Origin: an uncultured archaeon
Lineage (GTDB): Archaea > Thermoproteota > Nitrososphaeria > Conexivisphaerales > CALBHZ01
Direction of reading: 5' to 3'
Assembly (NCBI GenBank): GCA_937892815.1
Contig: CALBHZ010000081.1
Coordinates: 1-7,391, forward strand
DNA: 7,391 nucleotides
Of this stretch, positions 1-5,603 are shown piece by piece. The notes under the pieces were generated by a model. It was given only the letters and a program-made list of their open reading frames with translations. It was not told where the DNA came from and made no database searches. Every line of letters starts with the position of its first letter. Within the stretch, counting starts at the first letter, position 1. Made by a program: the position numbers and the translations under genes.

Positions 1-44
1 CTCGTAAAACGATTTAATTTTTCTAAAAACCGAAAATTTTGCTC

Positions 45-79
45 TTTTTTTGATTTTATTTGATTTTCTTGCTTTTTTG
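45..79 (+). terminator. T-rich terminator for a plus-strand gene ending upstream of the window
   Basis: Several T-tracts lie close together on the plus strand: T7 at 45-51, T4 at 54-57, T4 at 64-67 and T6 at 73-78. Archaeal RNA polymerase terminates at such T-runs without needing a hairpin. No plus-strand gene of this window lies before it, so it would serve a gene that ends to the left of position 1. The TGATTTT unit occurs twice (51-57 and 61-67). Confidence 0.5.
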
Positions 80-81
80 TC

Positions 82-96
82 AAAAATAAGCGAAAA
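82..96 (-). terminator. T-tract terminator after sua5
   Basis: Read on the minus strand, TTTT (96-93) and TTTTT (86-82) follow the sua5 stop codon (108-106) after about 10-20 nt. This suits intrinsic archaeal termination. With the plus-strand T-tracts next to it, the region looks like a shared convergent terminator zone. Confidence 0.45.
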
Positions 97-105
97 TCTT
101 AGAGA

Positions 106-1155
106 TCATTTTCTTATAATCTCAGATGACGCTTTCCTTAACCTATTGTTTACGGCAAAGAATATGCCTTTTGAAGGAAGGCCTTCCGCTACTATTACAT
201 CTACTCCTACTTCATCGAACTTCCTTAAAGACGAAAACAGGTTATGAGCTATGGTGTACGGCTTACTGAGGCTTCCTAGAGATATCCTATAGCAGTTTTC
301 AGGATATTTACTAACGTTTTCATCACAGGTTAAGATTCCCACCCTTCTACCTTCTCTAAGATATTTAATCGCTACCGATTTCGCTCTATCGACTACATTC
401 TCTCCCTCAATTAAGATAAGCGGAGCTTCTGGGGAATAATGTCTGTACTTCATCCCCGGAGCTTCAGCAATTCCTTTGTAAGGCCTTTCAGCTAAAGCTG
501 CTTCGCTTATCTCTACTTCTTCTAATACGGTTAATAGATCTTCTACCGTAATAGGACCGGGTCTCAATATTGTTGGCTTATCTTTAGTTAAATCGAGTAT
601 CGTTGACTCGACGCCAAAGGGGGTTTTGCCGGCGCTTATAATGTAGTCTACTCTATCAAGTAGATCCTTAACTACGTGAGAGGCGTCCGTAGGGCTAGGC
701 CTTCCCGATAAGTTCGCGCTAGGAGCGGCTATAGGAGTTGATGACCTCTCAATTAACAATAGAGCAACTGGATGGGCGGGCATCCTCACGGCTACCGTTG
801 GTAAACCCGCGGTTACCTCATCTGGAACTGAAGGCTTCTTAGGGAGGATTAAGGTTATTGGGCCTGGCCAAAACCTCTCGATTAAAACCTTAGCTATCTC
901 GGGTACTTCTTTTGCGATCAAATCCAGCTGTTTCTCATGATAGATGTGCACGATTAACGGGTTATCTAGAGGCCTTCCCTTCGCCTCAAAGATCTTCCTT
1001 ACGGCATCTACGTTAAACGTATCTGCTCCTAGCCCGTACACGGTTTCGGTAGGGAAAGCGGCTATTTTCCCCTCTCTAATGCCCTTAGCTACTCCATCTA
1101 TAGCCGATATATCTGGATTTATAGGATCTACGTTCACTATTACGGTTTTCACCAT
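106..1155 (-). CDS. sua5: L-threonylcarbamoyladenylate synthase, two-domain Sua5 type
   Basis: Makes threonylcarbamoyl-AMP from threonine, bicarbonate and ATP, the first step of t6A synthesis at position 37 of ANN-decoding tRNAs; KEOPS then transfers the group to tRNA. From the ATG at 1155 the protein has 349 residues, normal for the long Sua5 form. The YrdC catalytic domain (about 1-200) shows PTETVYGLG (35-43), KGRPLDNPL (59-67), AAPSANLSGRPSPT (143-156), ESTILD (183-188) and RPG (198-200). The linker APGMKYRHYSPEAPL (232-246) leads into the C-terminal Sua5 domain, which closes with AVNNRLRKAS. The frame stays open upstream to a GTG at 1194, adding 13 residues. I chose 1155 because family members start just before the VDP segment and a purine-rich AAGGG lies upstream. 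The GTG at 1194 cannot be excluded, since it sits almost at the predicted transcription start. Divergent from the gene at 1252. The family is certain; the start is not. Confidence 0.95.
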   Translation of the reverse strand: MVKTVIVNVDPINPDISAIDGVAKGIREGKIAAFPTETVYGLGADTFNVDAVRKIFEAKGRPLDNPLIVHIYHEKQLDLIAKEVPEIAKVLIERFWPGPITLILPKKPSVPDEVTAGLPTVAVRMPAHPVALLLIERSSTPIAAPSANLSGRPSPTDASHVVKDLLDRVDYIISAGKTPFGVESTILDLTKDKPTILRPGPITVEDLLTVLEEVEISEAALAERPYKGIAEAPGMKYRHYSPEAPLILIEGENVVDRAKSVAIKYLREGRRVGILTCDENVSKYPENCYRISLGSLSKPYTIAHNLFSSLRKFDEVGVDVIVAEGLPSKGIFFAVNNRLRKASSEIIRK

Positions 1156-1217
1156 CTCTACCCTTCTATGAGCATAACTTCTATTTATGATCACCTTCGT
1201 TTAACCTCTACATAGGT

Positions 1218-1226
1218 CTTAAATAG
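1218..1226. promoter_or_regulatory. Shared TATA-like box between divergent genes
   Basis: CTTAAATAG on the plus strand reads CTATTTAAG on the minus strand, and both fit a loose archaeal TATA box. On the plus strand it is centred about 30 nt before the ATG at 1252, which predicts a nearly leaderless transcript; no clear ribosome binding site precedes that ATG. On the minus strand a start about 25 nt downstream falls near 1197, just before the GTG at 1194 and about 40 nt before the ATG at 1155. I see no other good TATA box in the 96 bp between the genes. Confidence 0.5.
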
Positions 1227-1251
1227 ATGGTGTCCTTAAACATTTGAAGAC

Positions 1252-1926
1252 ATGGGAATTGGATGGAAAGCTTTAGGAGCTATAGGTTACGGCTTACCTA
1301 TAGCATCTGTGGTTTTAATTGGGATGATCGTGAAAGGCGTACAGGAGAACTTAAATTTGGGCATATTTCTATGGTTGGTGAGTTTACTCTTCATCGGCTC
1401 CGCTTGGTATTTACTTGGTGATGAATCTAAGCAAAAAGGATATAAGATCTTTGGAGTTATCGCGACAGCTTCGTTCGTTATAAACGGTTATATCTTTAGA
1501 GAGATAAGAGCCTTCGTGGAAAGCGTTAAAGAGGCTAGCATCGAGATGCTCAGCTTCACGAAATCGTCGATCCTCTGGTTAGCCGTTATCTCGCTCTTTT
1601 TAATAGCTCTATTTACGCTATCTGAAATTATCGCCTTATCTCATGCTAGCGGGGCGTTCAATGAGAGATTTCTGAAATGGTCTGCATGGACGAAGGCTAT
1701 AGCTTTATCGTTGATAATCCTAGGCTTTGCATCCTTTATTCCGGCTATAGGCGATCTTTTAAAGAGCTTAATTTCAAAGGAAATAGCTCTGACCTCTATC
1801 TTCCTACCTCTTACTTCCCTCTCATTAGGCGCTATTCTGTACGTTATAGCCTCCATCTTTGCTATGATAGGCTTCCTTGACCTACGAGTTAAAGTTAATA
1901 AGTATACGGAGATTAAGGTGGAGTGA
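1252..1926 (+). CDS. Six-helix integral membrane protein, possibly DUF996-like
   Basis: A 224-residue hydrophobic protein with about six membrane helices, at roughly 8-28, 36-56, 66-84, 105-129, 147-167 and 183-209. Helices 3 and 4 are separated by a charged stretch (REIRAFVESVKEAS, 83-96) and helices 4 and 5 by a short loop with FNERFLKWSAW. The tail (LRVKVNKYTEIKVE) is charged. There is no cleavable signal peptide and no catalytic motif that I recognise. The pattern of paired Gly-rich helices and the start WKALGAIGYG recall archaeal DUF996 membrane proteins, but this is a weak resemblance. Its TGA stop directly abuts the ATG of sppA, so the two are probably cotranscribed and coupled. A role as membrane partner or substrate of the protease is only inference. 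The transcript is probably leaderless. Confidence 0.8.
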   Translation: MGIGWKALGAIGYGLPIASVVLIGMIVKGVQENLNLGIFLWLVSLLFIGSAWYLLGDESKQKGYKIFGVIATASFVINGYIFREIRAFVESVKEASIEMLSFTKSSILWLAVISLFLIALFTLSEIIALSHASGAFNERFLKWSAWTKAIALSLIILGFASFIPAIGDLLKSLISKEIALTSIFLPLTSLSLGAILYVIASIFAMIGFLDLRVKVNKYTEIKVE

Positions 1927-2865
1927 ATGAGATATAAAAAGTTCATTATTGCTCTAATACTGATAATTGGTTTGATATTTGCCTTTTACGTTAGCTTTCC
2001 ATCTAACGTAGCACAAGTACCGATGGTTGAAAACAGAATAGCGGTGCTAGATTTATCGGGCATTATCGCCTATTCTGAATCTCCTTTAACTTTGTGGGGA
2101 GAAACGCTCACACCAGATGAAGTAAGTAAAATGGTGAAGCAGGTTGAAGACGATCCAGCTACTAAAGCCGTTCTACTTAAGATAAATAGCCCTGGAGGGA
2201 GCGCTGCTGCTTCTGAAGAAATTTATCAAATAATAGAAAACCTAGCTAAGAAGAAAACCGTTGTAGCTTATTTAACCGAGTATGGCGCATCTGGAGGTTA
2301 TTACATAGCTTTACCCGCTAAGGAGATTATCGCAAACCCTTCCGTACTAACGGGTAGTATTGGAGCCGTTAACGTTATAGTGAATTTTGAAGGCTTATTC
2401 AAGAAGCTTGGAATAAAAGCGTACATTTTTAAATCTAATGAGTTTAAGGATATAGGAAGCCCATATAGGAACATAACGAGTAAAGAAATCGAAGTCCTTC
2501 AATCCATTATAGATAATGTCTATCATCAATTTCAGGCTAAGGTTATTGAGCATAGAGGAGTTAAGATAAGTTACGATGAGGTATTCAGTGGTAGGCCTTT
2601 TACTGGAGTACAAGCTAAGAGCGTTGGATTGGTCGATGATGTGGGTACTTTTGAACACGCTTTAAATGTGACTAAGAAGTTAGCTGGACTACCTTTGGAT
2701 ACGCCTTATTATGTAGTTGAGAAGCCAAAGCCTTCTCTTCTAGATCTGCTCTTAGGAGGAACTAGAGGAAGGTTAAAGCTATCGTACGAAGTACTACTTA
2801 TGTGGCCTTTACCTGCAGATCTTGAAGTTGCCGATGTTATATACCTTCTTAAAACGAACGGCTAA
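1927..2865 (+). CDS. sppA: Signal peptide peptidase SppA (S49 Ser/Lys protease)
   Basis: A membrane-anchored serine protease that degrades cleaved signal peptides and other membrane-inserted fragments. The 312 residues start with KK and a single membrane segment (about 6-24). The rest should lie outside the cytoplasmic membrane. The S49 core shows INSPGGSAAASEE (86-98), the nucleophile motif GASGGYY with Ser122, NPSVLTGSIGAVN (137-149), and the general base Lys174 in FKDIGSPYR. The 52-residue distance between Ser122 and Lys174 equals that of the short Bacillus SppA, so this is the half-length archaeal/Bacillus form and not the duplicated E. coli form. The end (about 265-312) is a less conserved tail. 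The ATG follows the previous stop without a gap, and GGTG at 1917-1920, inside the end of the previous gene, is a well-spaced ribosome binding site. Confidence 0.95.
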   Translation: MRYKKFIIALILIIGLIFAFYVSFPSNVAQVPMVENRIAVLDLSGIIAYSESPLTLWGETLTPDEVSKMVKQVEDDPATKAVLLKINSPGGSAAASEEIYQIIENLAKKKTVVAYLTEYGASGGYYIALPAKEIIANPSVLTGSIGAVNVIVNFEGLFKKLGIKAYIFKSNEFKDIGSPYRNITSKEIEVLQSIIDNVYHQFQAKVIEHRGVKISYDEVFSGRPFTGVQAKSVGLVDDVGTFEHALNVTKKLAGLPLDTPYYVVEKPKPSLLDLLLGGTRGRLKLSYEVLLMWPLPADLEVADVIYLLKTNG

Positions 2866-2876
2866 ATCCAAAACGC

Positions 2877-2890
2877 TTTAATATTAAATA
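2877..2890 (+). promoter_or_regulatory. Candidate TATA region for the four-Cys / radical-SAM / DUF488 operon
   Basis: In the 46-49 bp gap after sppA the run TTTAATATTAAATA is the only AT-rich block suited to TBP. A box at 2877-2884 predicts a start near 2905, giving a very short leader. I see no T-tract terminator after sppA, so read-through from sppA is also possible. Confidence 0.4.
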
Positions 2891-2904
2891 CTAAAACTAT
2901 TCTA

Positions 2905-2908
2905 GGAG
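2905..2908 (+). promoter_or_regulatory. Ribosome binding site deciding the start of the four-Cys gene
   Basis: GGAG is followed by two consecutive TTG codons, at 2912 and 2915. The spacing is 3 nt to the first and 6 nt to the second, so the second is the better start and gives a protein beginning MSEQEEKK. Confidence 0.5.
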
Positions 2909-2914
2909 CGTTTG

Positions 2915-3358
2915 TTGAGCGAGCAGGAAGAAAAGAAGTCATGGATTGAGGAGATAACTAGGAACCTGGACTTTTACTTAAATACTGCAGAGGGTAGAGC
3001 TAAGCTCTTAGAGATAGCGAGGAGGGAAAGCAAGAAAGTACAGGAAGAGGCTCTTAAACAATATCGTCCGAGAAGGAATATAATCTGGCTATCTAGGTAC
3101 TGTTATACATGCAAATATTTTAAGGAACAAGGAAGGAGAATGAAGTGCGAATTTTGGGATGCTAAGATAGTTAAGCCGTTTTACGGGAAGCCGTTATGGT
3201 TTCTCTCCTTTAACGAGCTTGGAAAACCGATTATAAGCGTATCCGATCTAGAATGGGATAAGAAATGGATAGATGTAGAAGAAAGGTTAATTGAAATGGC
3301 AATAGATAGGATAAATGGAGGGAAGCCGTATAGCTGTTACGTAAGGAAAGAAGAATAA
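2915..3358 (+). CDS. Small four-cysteine protein, putative metal or Fe-S binder, first gene of the radical-SAM operon
   Basis: I do not recognise a named family. The 147 residues (TTG start) begin with a charged helical stretch of about 50 residues rich in Glu, Lys and Arg, followed by a basic turn (YRPRRN). Then comes a cysteine region: CYTC (Cys63 and Cys66), Cys78 in MKCEFWD, and a last Cys141 in PYSCYV near the C-terminus. CxxC, x11, C and a distant C near the end fit one four-ligand zinc or iron-sulfur site that closes the fold. The middle holds aromatic residues (PFYGKPLWFLSF, about 88-99). Its TAA is one base before the ATG of the radical-SAM gene, so the two are surely cotranscribed. 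This suggests a partner, electron donor or substrate-binding subunit for the radical-SAM protein, but that is inference. The alternative start at 2912 adds one residue. Confidence 0.85.
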   Translation: MSEQEEKKSWIEEITRNLDFYLNTAEGRAKLLEIARRESKKVQEEALKQYRPRRNIIWLSRYCYTCKYFKEQGRRMKCEFWDAKIVKPFYGKPLWFLSFNELGKPIISVSDLEWDKKWIDVEERLIEMAIDRINGGKPYSCYVRKEE

Positions 3359-3359
3359 T

Positions 3360-4220
3360 ATGCGGGTTTTAACTAAATTCGATCCTTGGAGAAGCCCTCT
3401 ATGTACTTGTCCAGAGAAATATAGTTTACATCCTTATACTGGTTGTTCACATTTCTGCTTGTATTGCTACGCTACATCCTACATCGGGGTAAGGCCGTCT
3501 AGACCTAAGAGAGATTTCTTAACTAAGTTAATTAAGGACTTGAACAAAGCCGATAGATCGCTCGTGATATCCATGAGCAATAGCAGCGATCCATATCCTC
3601 CAGATGAAAAGTTACATAAGCTGACTAGGCGAACCCTGGAAATCTTGATAAACAGAGGGTTTAAAGTTCAAATTATAACTAAAGGAGCTTTAGCATTGAG
3701 AGATGTAGATTTATTTGAAAGAGGGAGGATTTGTATTAGTGTGAGCTTTTCAACTATAAATGACGAGCTATCTAAAAAGCTGGAGCCCAAGGCATCAAGC
3801 TTAAGGGAGAGGTTGCTTTTAGTAGAAAGGCTGACGAAACGGGGTATTCCGGTATCTGCTAGAGTTGATCCAGTAATACCTAAGTTAAACGAAGGGTTAG
3901 AGGAGCTAGTCTCTATTTTAGTAAATAAAGGAGTTAATCACATTACGTTCTCGACGTATAAGGCCAGGCCCGACAACTTTCAAAGAATGATTTCCGCCTT
4001 TCCGGAGTTTAGAGATAAATGGTATGGAATGTACAGGAGAGATGGGGTCAAGATGCACGGATATTGGTACTTGAGCTTAAACGAAAGGGTAAAGCTGTTA
4101 AAGCCTTTAATTAAAATCGCGAAGAGAGAGGGCGTGACTTACGCTACATGTAGGGAAGGTTTAACGTCAAAGGAGTTCTTTAACGCGCCGACCTGTGACG
4201 GCACTCACTTAATCGAGTAA
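3360..4220 (+). CDS. Radical-SAM protein, spore-photoproduct-lyase-like (COG1533/SplB family)
   Basis: Reductively cleaves S-adenosylmethionine with a 4Fe-4S cluster; members of this family are annotated as DNA repair photolyases, but the archaeal ones have no established substrate. The cluster motif is CSHFCLYC (Cys29, Cys33, Cys36) in the family context HPYTGC...YCYA. Other family marks are SMSNSSDPYPPDE (71-83), ITKGAL (106-111), SVSFSTIN (127-134), RVDPVIP (168-174) and the C-terminal YATCREGL (261-268) and TCDGTHLI (278-285). Besides the three cluster cysteines there are Cys15 and Cys17 (LCTCP) and Cys264 and Cys279, which might bind a second cluster. At 286 residues it is of usual length. 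The ATG lies 1 nt after the previous stop, with GGAAAG upstream, and the next gene starts 3 nt after its TAA. The family is firm; the reaction is unknown. Confidence 0.93.
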   Translation: MRVLTKFDPWRSPLCTCPEKYSLHPYTGCSHFCLYCYATSYIGVRPSRPKRDFLTKLIKDLNKADRSLVISMSNSSDPYPPDEKLHKLTRRTLEILINRGFKVQIITKGALALRDVDLFERGRICISVSFSTINDELSKKLEPKASSLRERLLLVERLTKRGIPVSARVDPVIPKLNEGLEELVSILVNKGVNHITFSTYKARPDNFQRMISAFPEFRDKWYGMYRRDGVKMHGYWYLSLNERVKLLKPLIKIAKREGVTYATCREGLTSKEFFNAPTCDGTHLIE

Positions 4221-4223
4221 ACC

Positions 4224-4661
4224 TTGAAGGAGGTATATACGATAGGACATTCGAGTAGGAGTCTAAGGGAGCTAATTGCTATCCTTAAGGATTATAAAGT
4301 AAGCTTAGTTGTAGACGTTAGAAGATTTCCCACCTCTAGGCTATTTCCTCACTTTAAGAAGGAGAGCTTAGAAAGAGCTTTAGAGGAAATCGGAATAAAG
4401 TACGTATGGCTAGGAGACCTGCTTGGAGGGTTTAGAGAAGGAGGGTACTTAGAGTATATGAAAAGCGAGGAATTCGAGATGGGTTTTAGGAGGTTATTAG
4501 ATTTAATTAGATCGAACGATAGAGTAGCTATATTATGTAGAGAGAGGCTTTGGTTTAAATGTCACCGTAGATTTATCTCTGATAAATTGGTGGAAGAGGG
4601 GTATAGGGTTATCCACATAATCGATAGAAGGAGAGCTTACGAGAGAAGGCTTAAAGGCTAA
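4224..4661 (+). CDS. DUF488 family protein
   Basis: A compact 145-residue DUF488 protein (COG3189/COG5483 type) of unknown biochemical role. It shows the whole set of family motifs: YTIGHSSRS (5-13), VVDVRRFPTSRLFPHF (29-44), YVWLGDLLGGFREGGY (60-75), and ILCRERLWFKCHRRFI (103-118) with Cys105, Cys113, His114 and Arg115. The invariant Arg, Cys and His residues look like a phosphate- or nucleotide-binding active site, but that is inference. It starts at TTG 4224, 3 nt after the radical-SAM stop, so translation is probably coupled. A GGAGGT at 4229-4234 lies after the start codon, not before it. It is the last gene of the three-gene operon, and its stop overlaps the stop of the convergent gene by 11 bp. 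The association of DUF488 with radical-SAM proteins here points to nucleic-acid or nucleotide chemistry. Confidence 0.92.
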   Translation: MKEVYTIGHSSRSLRELIAILKDYKVSLVVDVRRFPTSRLFPHFKKESLERALEEIGIKYVWLGDLLGGFREGGYLEYMKSEEFEMGFRRLLDLIRSNDRVAILCRERLWFKCHRRFISDKLVEEGYRVIHIIDRRRAYERRLKG

Positions 4662-5442
4662 TGAGTAGTGATTTATATCCTTCCTTAATCGTTTCCCTTA
4701 CCTTTTCAGGCTTATCTACCTTCGTGAGGCATAGAGATCTACTATCCACATACAGATCCCTTTCTTCTAATTTTACATTTAAGAATAGATGGTAGAAGAA
4801 GAGCTTAGCTTGGATGTGCTCCTTTCTACTTTTAAGATCACTTAGTTTCTTTTCAGCTATGCTTAAAGTATTTCTATCTAAGAAGTTCTCCAGAATCGAG
4901 AGGTTTAATTTTTCCATTGGAGATAACTCCAGCCTCCAGAGCTCTTCAAACCGATACAAGATCGACGGAGCGTATTCCCTTAAAAGATGGAATAAATGAG
5001 CGGGTCTAGGTACTACGTTCTTAGATATCAAGAGAGCGCGTGCTAACCTTAAACTCGCTCTAACTAAGAAGAAAGGCGGTGGCTCGTAATACAGAGAAGA
5101 AATAAGATCTCTAAACCCCTCCTCTATCTCGTTTATAATGGCCCTCTTCTTTGCAAGTTTAATATCCCCCTTTAAGGCAGAGTGGAGCAGCATCTGAGGG
5201 TCATAGATGGGTTGAATTGTCTTAGATTCCAATAATATGCGATACGTCTCTTCAATCGGGATGAACTCGTAGACCTTGTTTCCGTATTCTAAGACGTGTA
5301 CCTTTCCTCTAGCTGGAAAGACGAAGACGTCCTGCTCGCAAGAGTCTAAGGCTAAGCCTTCCTGTCTACAGCCCACAAGCGCTAAGGCCTTATTTCCGTA
5401 GTAACGTCTCGAAAACTCGATTAAAATCGATGAAGGTATCAT
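4651..5442 (-). CDS. Uncharacterised protein with nucleotidyltransferase-like N-terminus and helical C-terminus
   Basis: I do not recognise a named family. The 263-residue protein begins at ATG 5442. The N-terminal region holds G24-C25-R26-x2-G29-x6-E36-x-D38 followed by the strand VFVF, then a second strand KVYEFIPIEE (56-65) with Glu59. This matches the spacing of the minimal nucleotidyltransferase signature (GSRxxG ... DxD, then a third acid in a following strand), with Ser to Cys and two Asp to Glu changes. From about 85 onward it is helical. Residues 124-155 (PFFLVRASLRLARALL ... PAHLFHLLREY) resemble the helical substrate- or nucleotide-supporting domain that follows such transferases. 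Residues 172-225 are further helices, and the end is Lys/Glu-rich. It may be an active transferase with changed metal ligands or a degenerate relative. It is convergent with DUF488 (11 bp overlap) and divergent from tfb, with its own TATA box and tandem palindromes. Confidence 0.82.
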   Translation of the reverse strand: MIPSSILIEFSRRYYGNKALALVGCRQEGLALDSCEQDVFVFPARGKVHVLEYGNKVYEFIPIEETYRILLESKTIQPIYDPQMLLHSALKGDIKLAKKRAIINEIEEGFRDLISSLYYEPPPFFLVRASLRLARALLISKNVVPRPAHLFHLLREYAPSILYRFEELWRLELSPMEKLNLSILENFLDRNTLSIAEKKLSDLKSRKEHIQAKLFFYHLFLNVKLEERDLYVDSRSLCLTKVDKPEKVRETIKEGYKSLLISL

Positions 5443-5446
5443 TTTA

Positions 5447-5490
5447 ATCCTTACCTAAGGTCGCTATACCATCCTTAAGGAGTCGATATA
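5447..5490. repeat. Tandem imperfect repeat carrying two palindromes, candidate operator
   Basis: Two copies of a 20-22 bp unit lie between the TATA box and the ATG of the minus-strand gene. Copy 1 (5447-5468) contains the inverted repeat CCTTA-CC-TAAGG (5449-5460). Copy 2 (5471-5490) contains the perfect 10-bp palindrome TCCTTAAGGA (5472-5481). Both begin ATCCTTA and end in TCG[C/A]TATA. The palindrome centres are 22 bp apart, about two helical turns, so a dimeric regulator could sit on one face. Copy 2 reaches into the minus-strand TATA box and copy 1 covers the leader, so binding would be expected to repress. Confidence 0.45.
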
Positions 5491-5493
5491 AAC
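5484..5493 (-). promoter_or_regulatory. TATA box of the nucleotidyltransferase-like gene
   Basis: GTTTATATCG on the minus strand is a good archaeal TATA box. Transcription should start near 5463, leaving a leader of about 20 nt before the ATG at 5442. The leader holds GGTAAGGA as a modest ribosome binding site. Confidence 0.6.
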
Positions 5494-5504
5494 CCTATGG
5501 CTTT

Positions 5505-5529
5505 GTTAAACGAAGGTTACCTTTAAACG
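5505..5529 (+). promoter_or_regulatory. Short direct repeats and a palindrome upstream of the tfb promoter
   Basis: TTAAACG occurs at 5506-5512 and 5523-5529, flanking and partly overlapping the inverted repeat AAGGT-T-ACCTT (5513-5523). It lies 12 bp upstream of the tfb BRE and between the two divergent promoters, a usual place for an activator or repressor site. GTTAAACGAAGGT (5505-5517) also occurs once more in the window, on the minus strand at 1205-1193 at the sua5 promoter. Confidence 0.3.
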
Positions 5530-5540
5530 TTTTAATTTAT

Positions 5541-5556
5541 CGAAAAGTTTATATAG
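5541..5556 (+). promoter_or_regulatory. BRE and TATA box of tfb
   Basis: CGAAAA (5541-5546, BRE-like) directly precedes GTTTATATAG (5547-5556), a near-consensus archaeal TATA box. The start of transcription is expected around 5577, giving a leader of roughly 25 nt that contains a ribosome binding site. This is the clearest promoter in the window. Confidence 0.8.
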
Positions 5557-5592
5557 CCCTAATATAAACCTATTCCCGGATATAAATATTAT

Positions 5593-5598
5593 GGTGAT
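5593..5598 (+). promoter_or_regulatory. Ribosome binding site of tfb
   Basis: GGTGAT is an exact complement to the archaeal 16S rRNA tail and lies 5 nt before the TTG at 5604. It decides that start: the nearby ATGs at 5591 and 5597 are in other frames and run into a stop within a few codons. Confidence 0.75.
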
Positions 5599-5603
5599 GT
5601 GCC

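Noticed and set aside
50..247. Plus-strand reading frame of 65 codons opposite the end of sua5
   Set aside because: Lies over T-tracts and the conserved antisense sua5 C-terminus; its product has no recognisable features.
1153..1194. In-frame GTG start of sua5 at 1194, 13 residues upstream
   Set aside because: Family members begin just before the VDP segment, which fits ATG 1155, and the extra residues are not typical. It is kept as an alternative because it lies next to the predicted transcription start.
1418..1424. GTGATGA, a perfect C-box motif of archaeal C/D guide RNAs
   Set aside because: It is inside the membrane protein gene and no D-box CTGA or C'/D' pair follows at suitable distance.
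1641..1946. Minus-strand reading frame opposite the membrane protein gene
   Set aside because: Shadow of a clearly hydrophobic coding frame, without promoter or ribosome binding site.
2395..2658. Minus-strand reading frame opposite sppA
   Set aside because: Opposite a conserved S49 protease core; no family features of its own.
5561..5590. Further TATA-like strings (AATATAAA, TATAAATATT) after the tfb TATA box
   Set aside because: The second is too close to the TTG start to leave the ribosome binding site in the transcript, and neither has a BRE as good as that at 5541.
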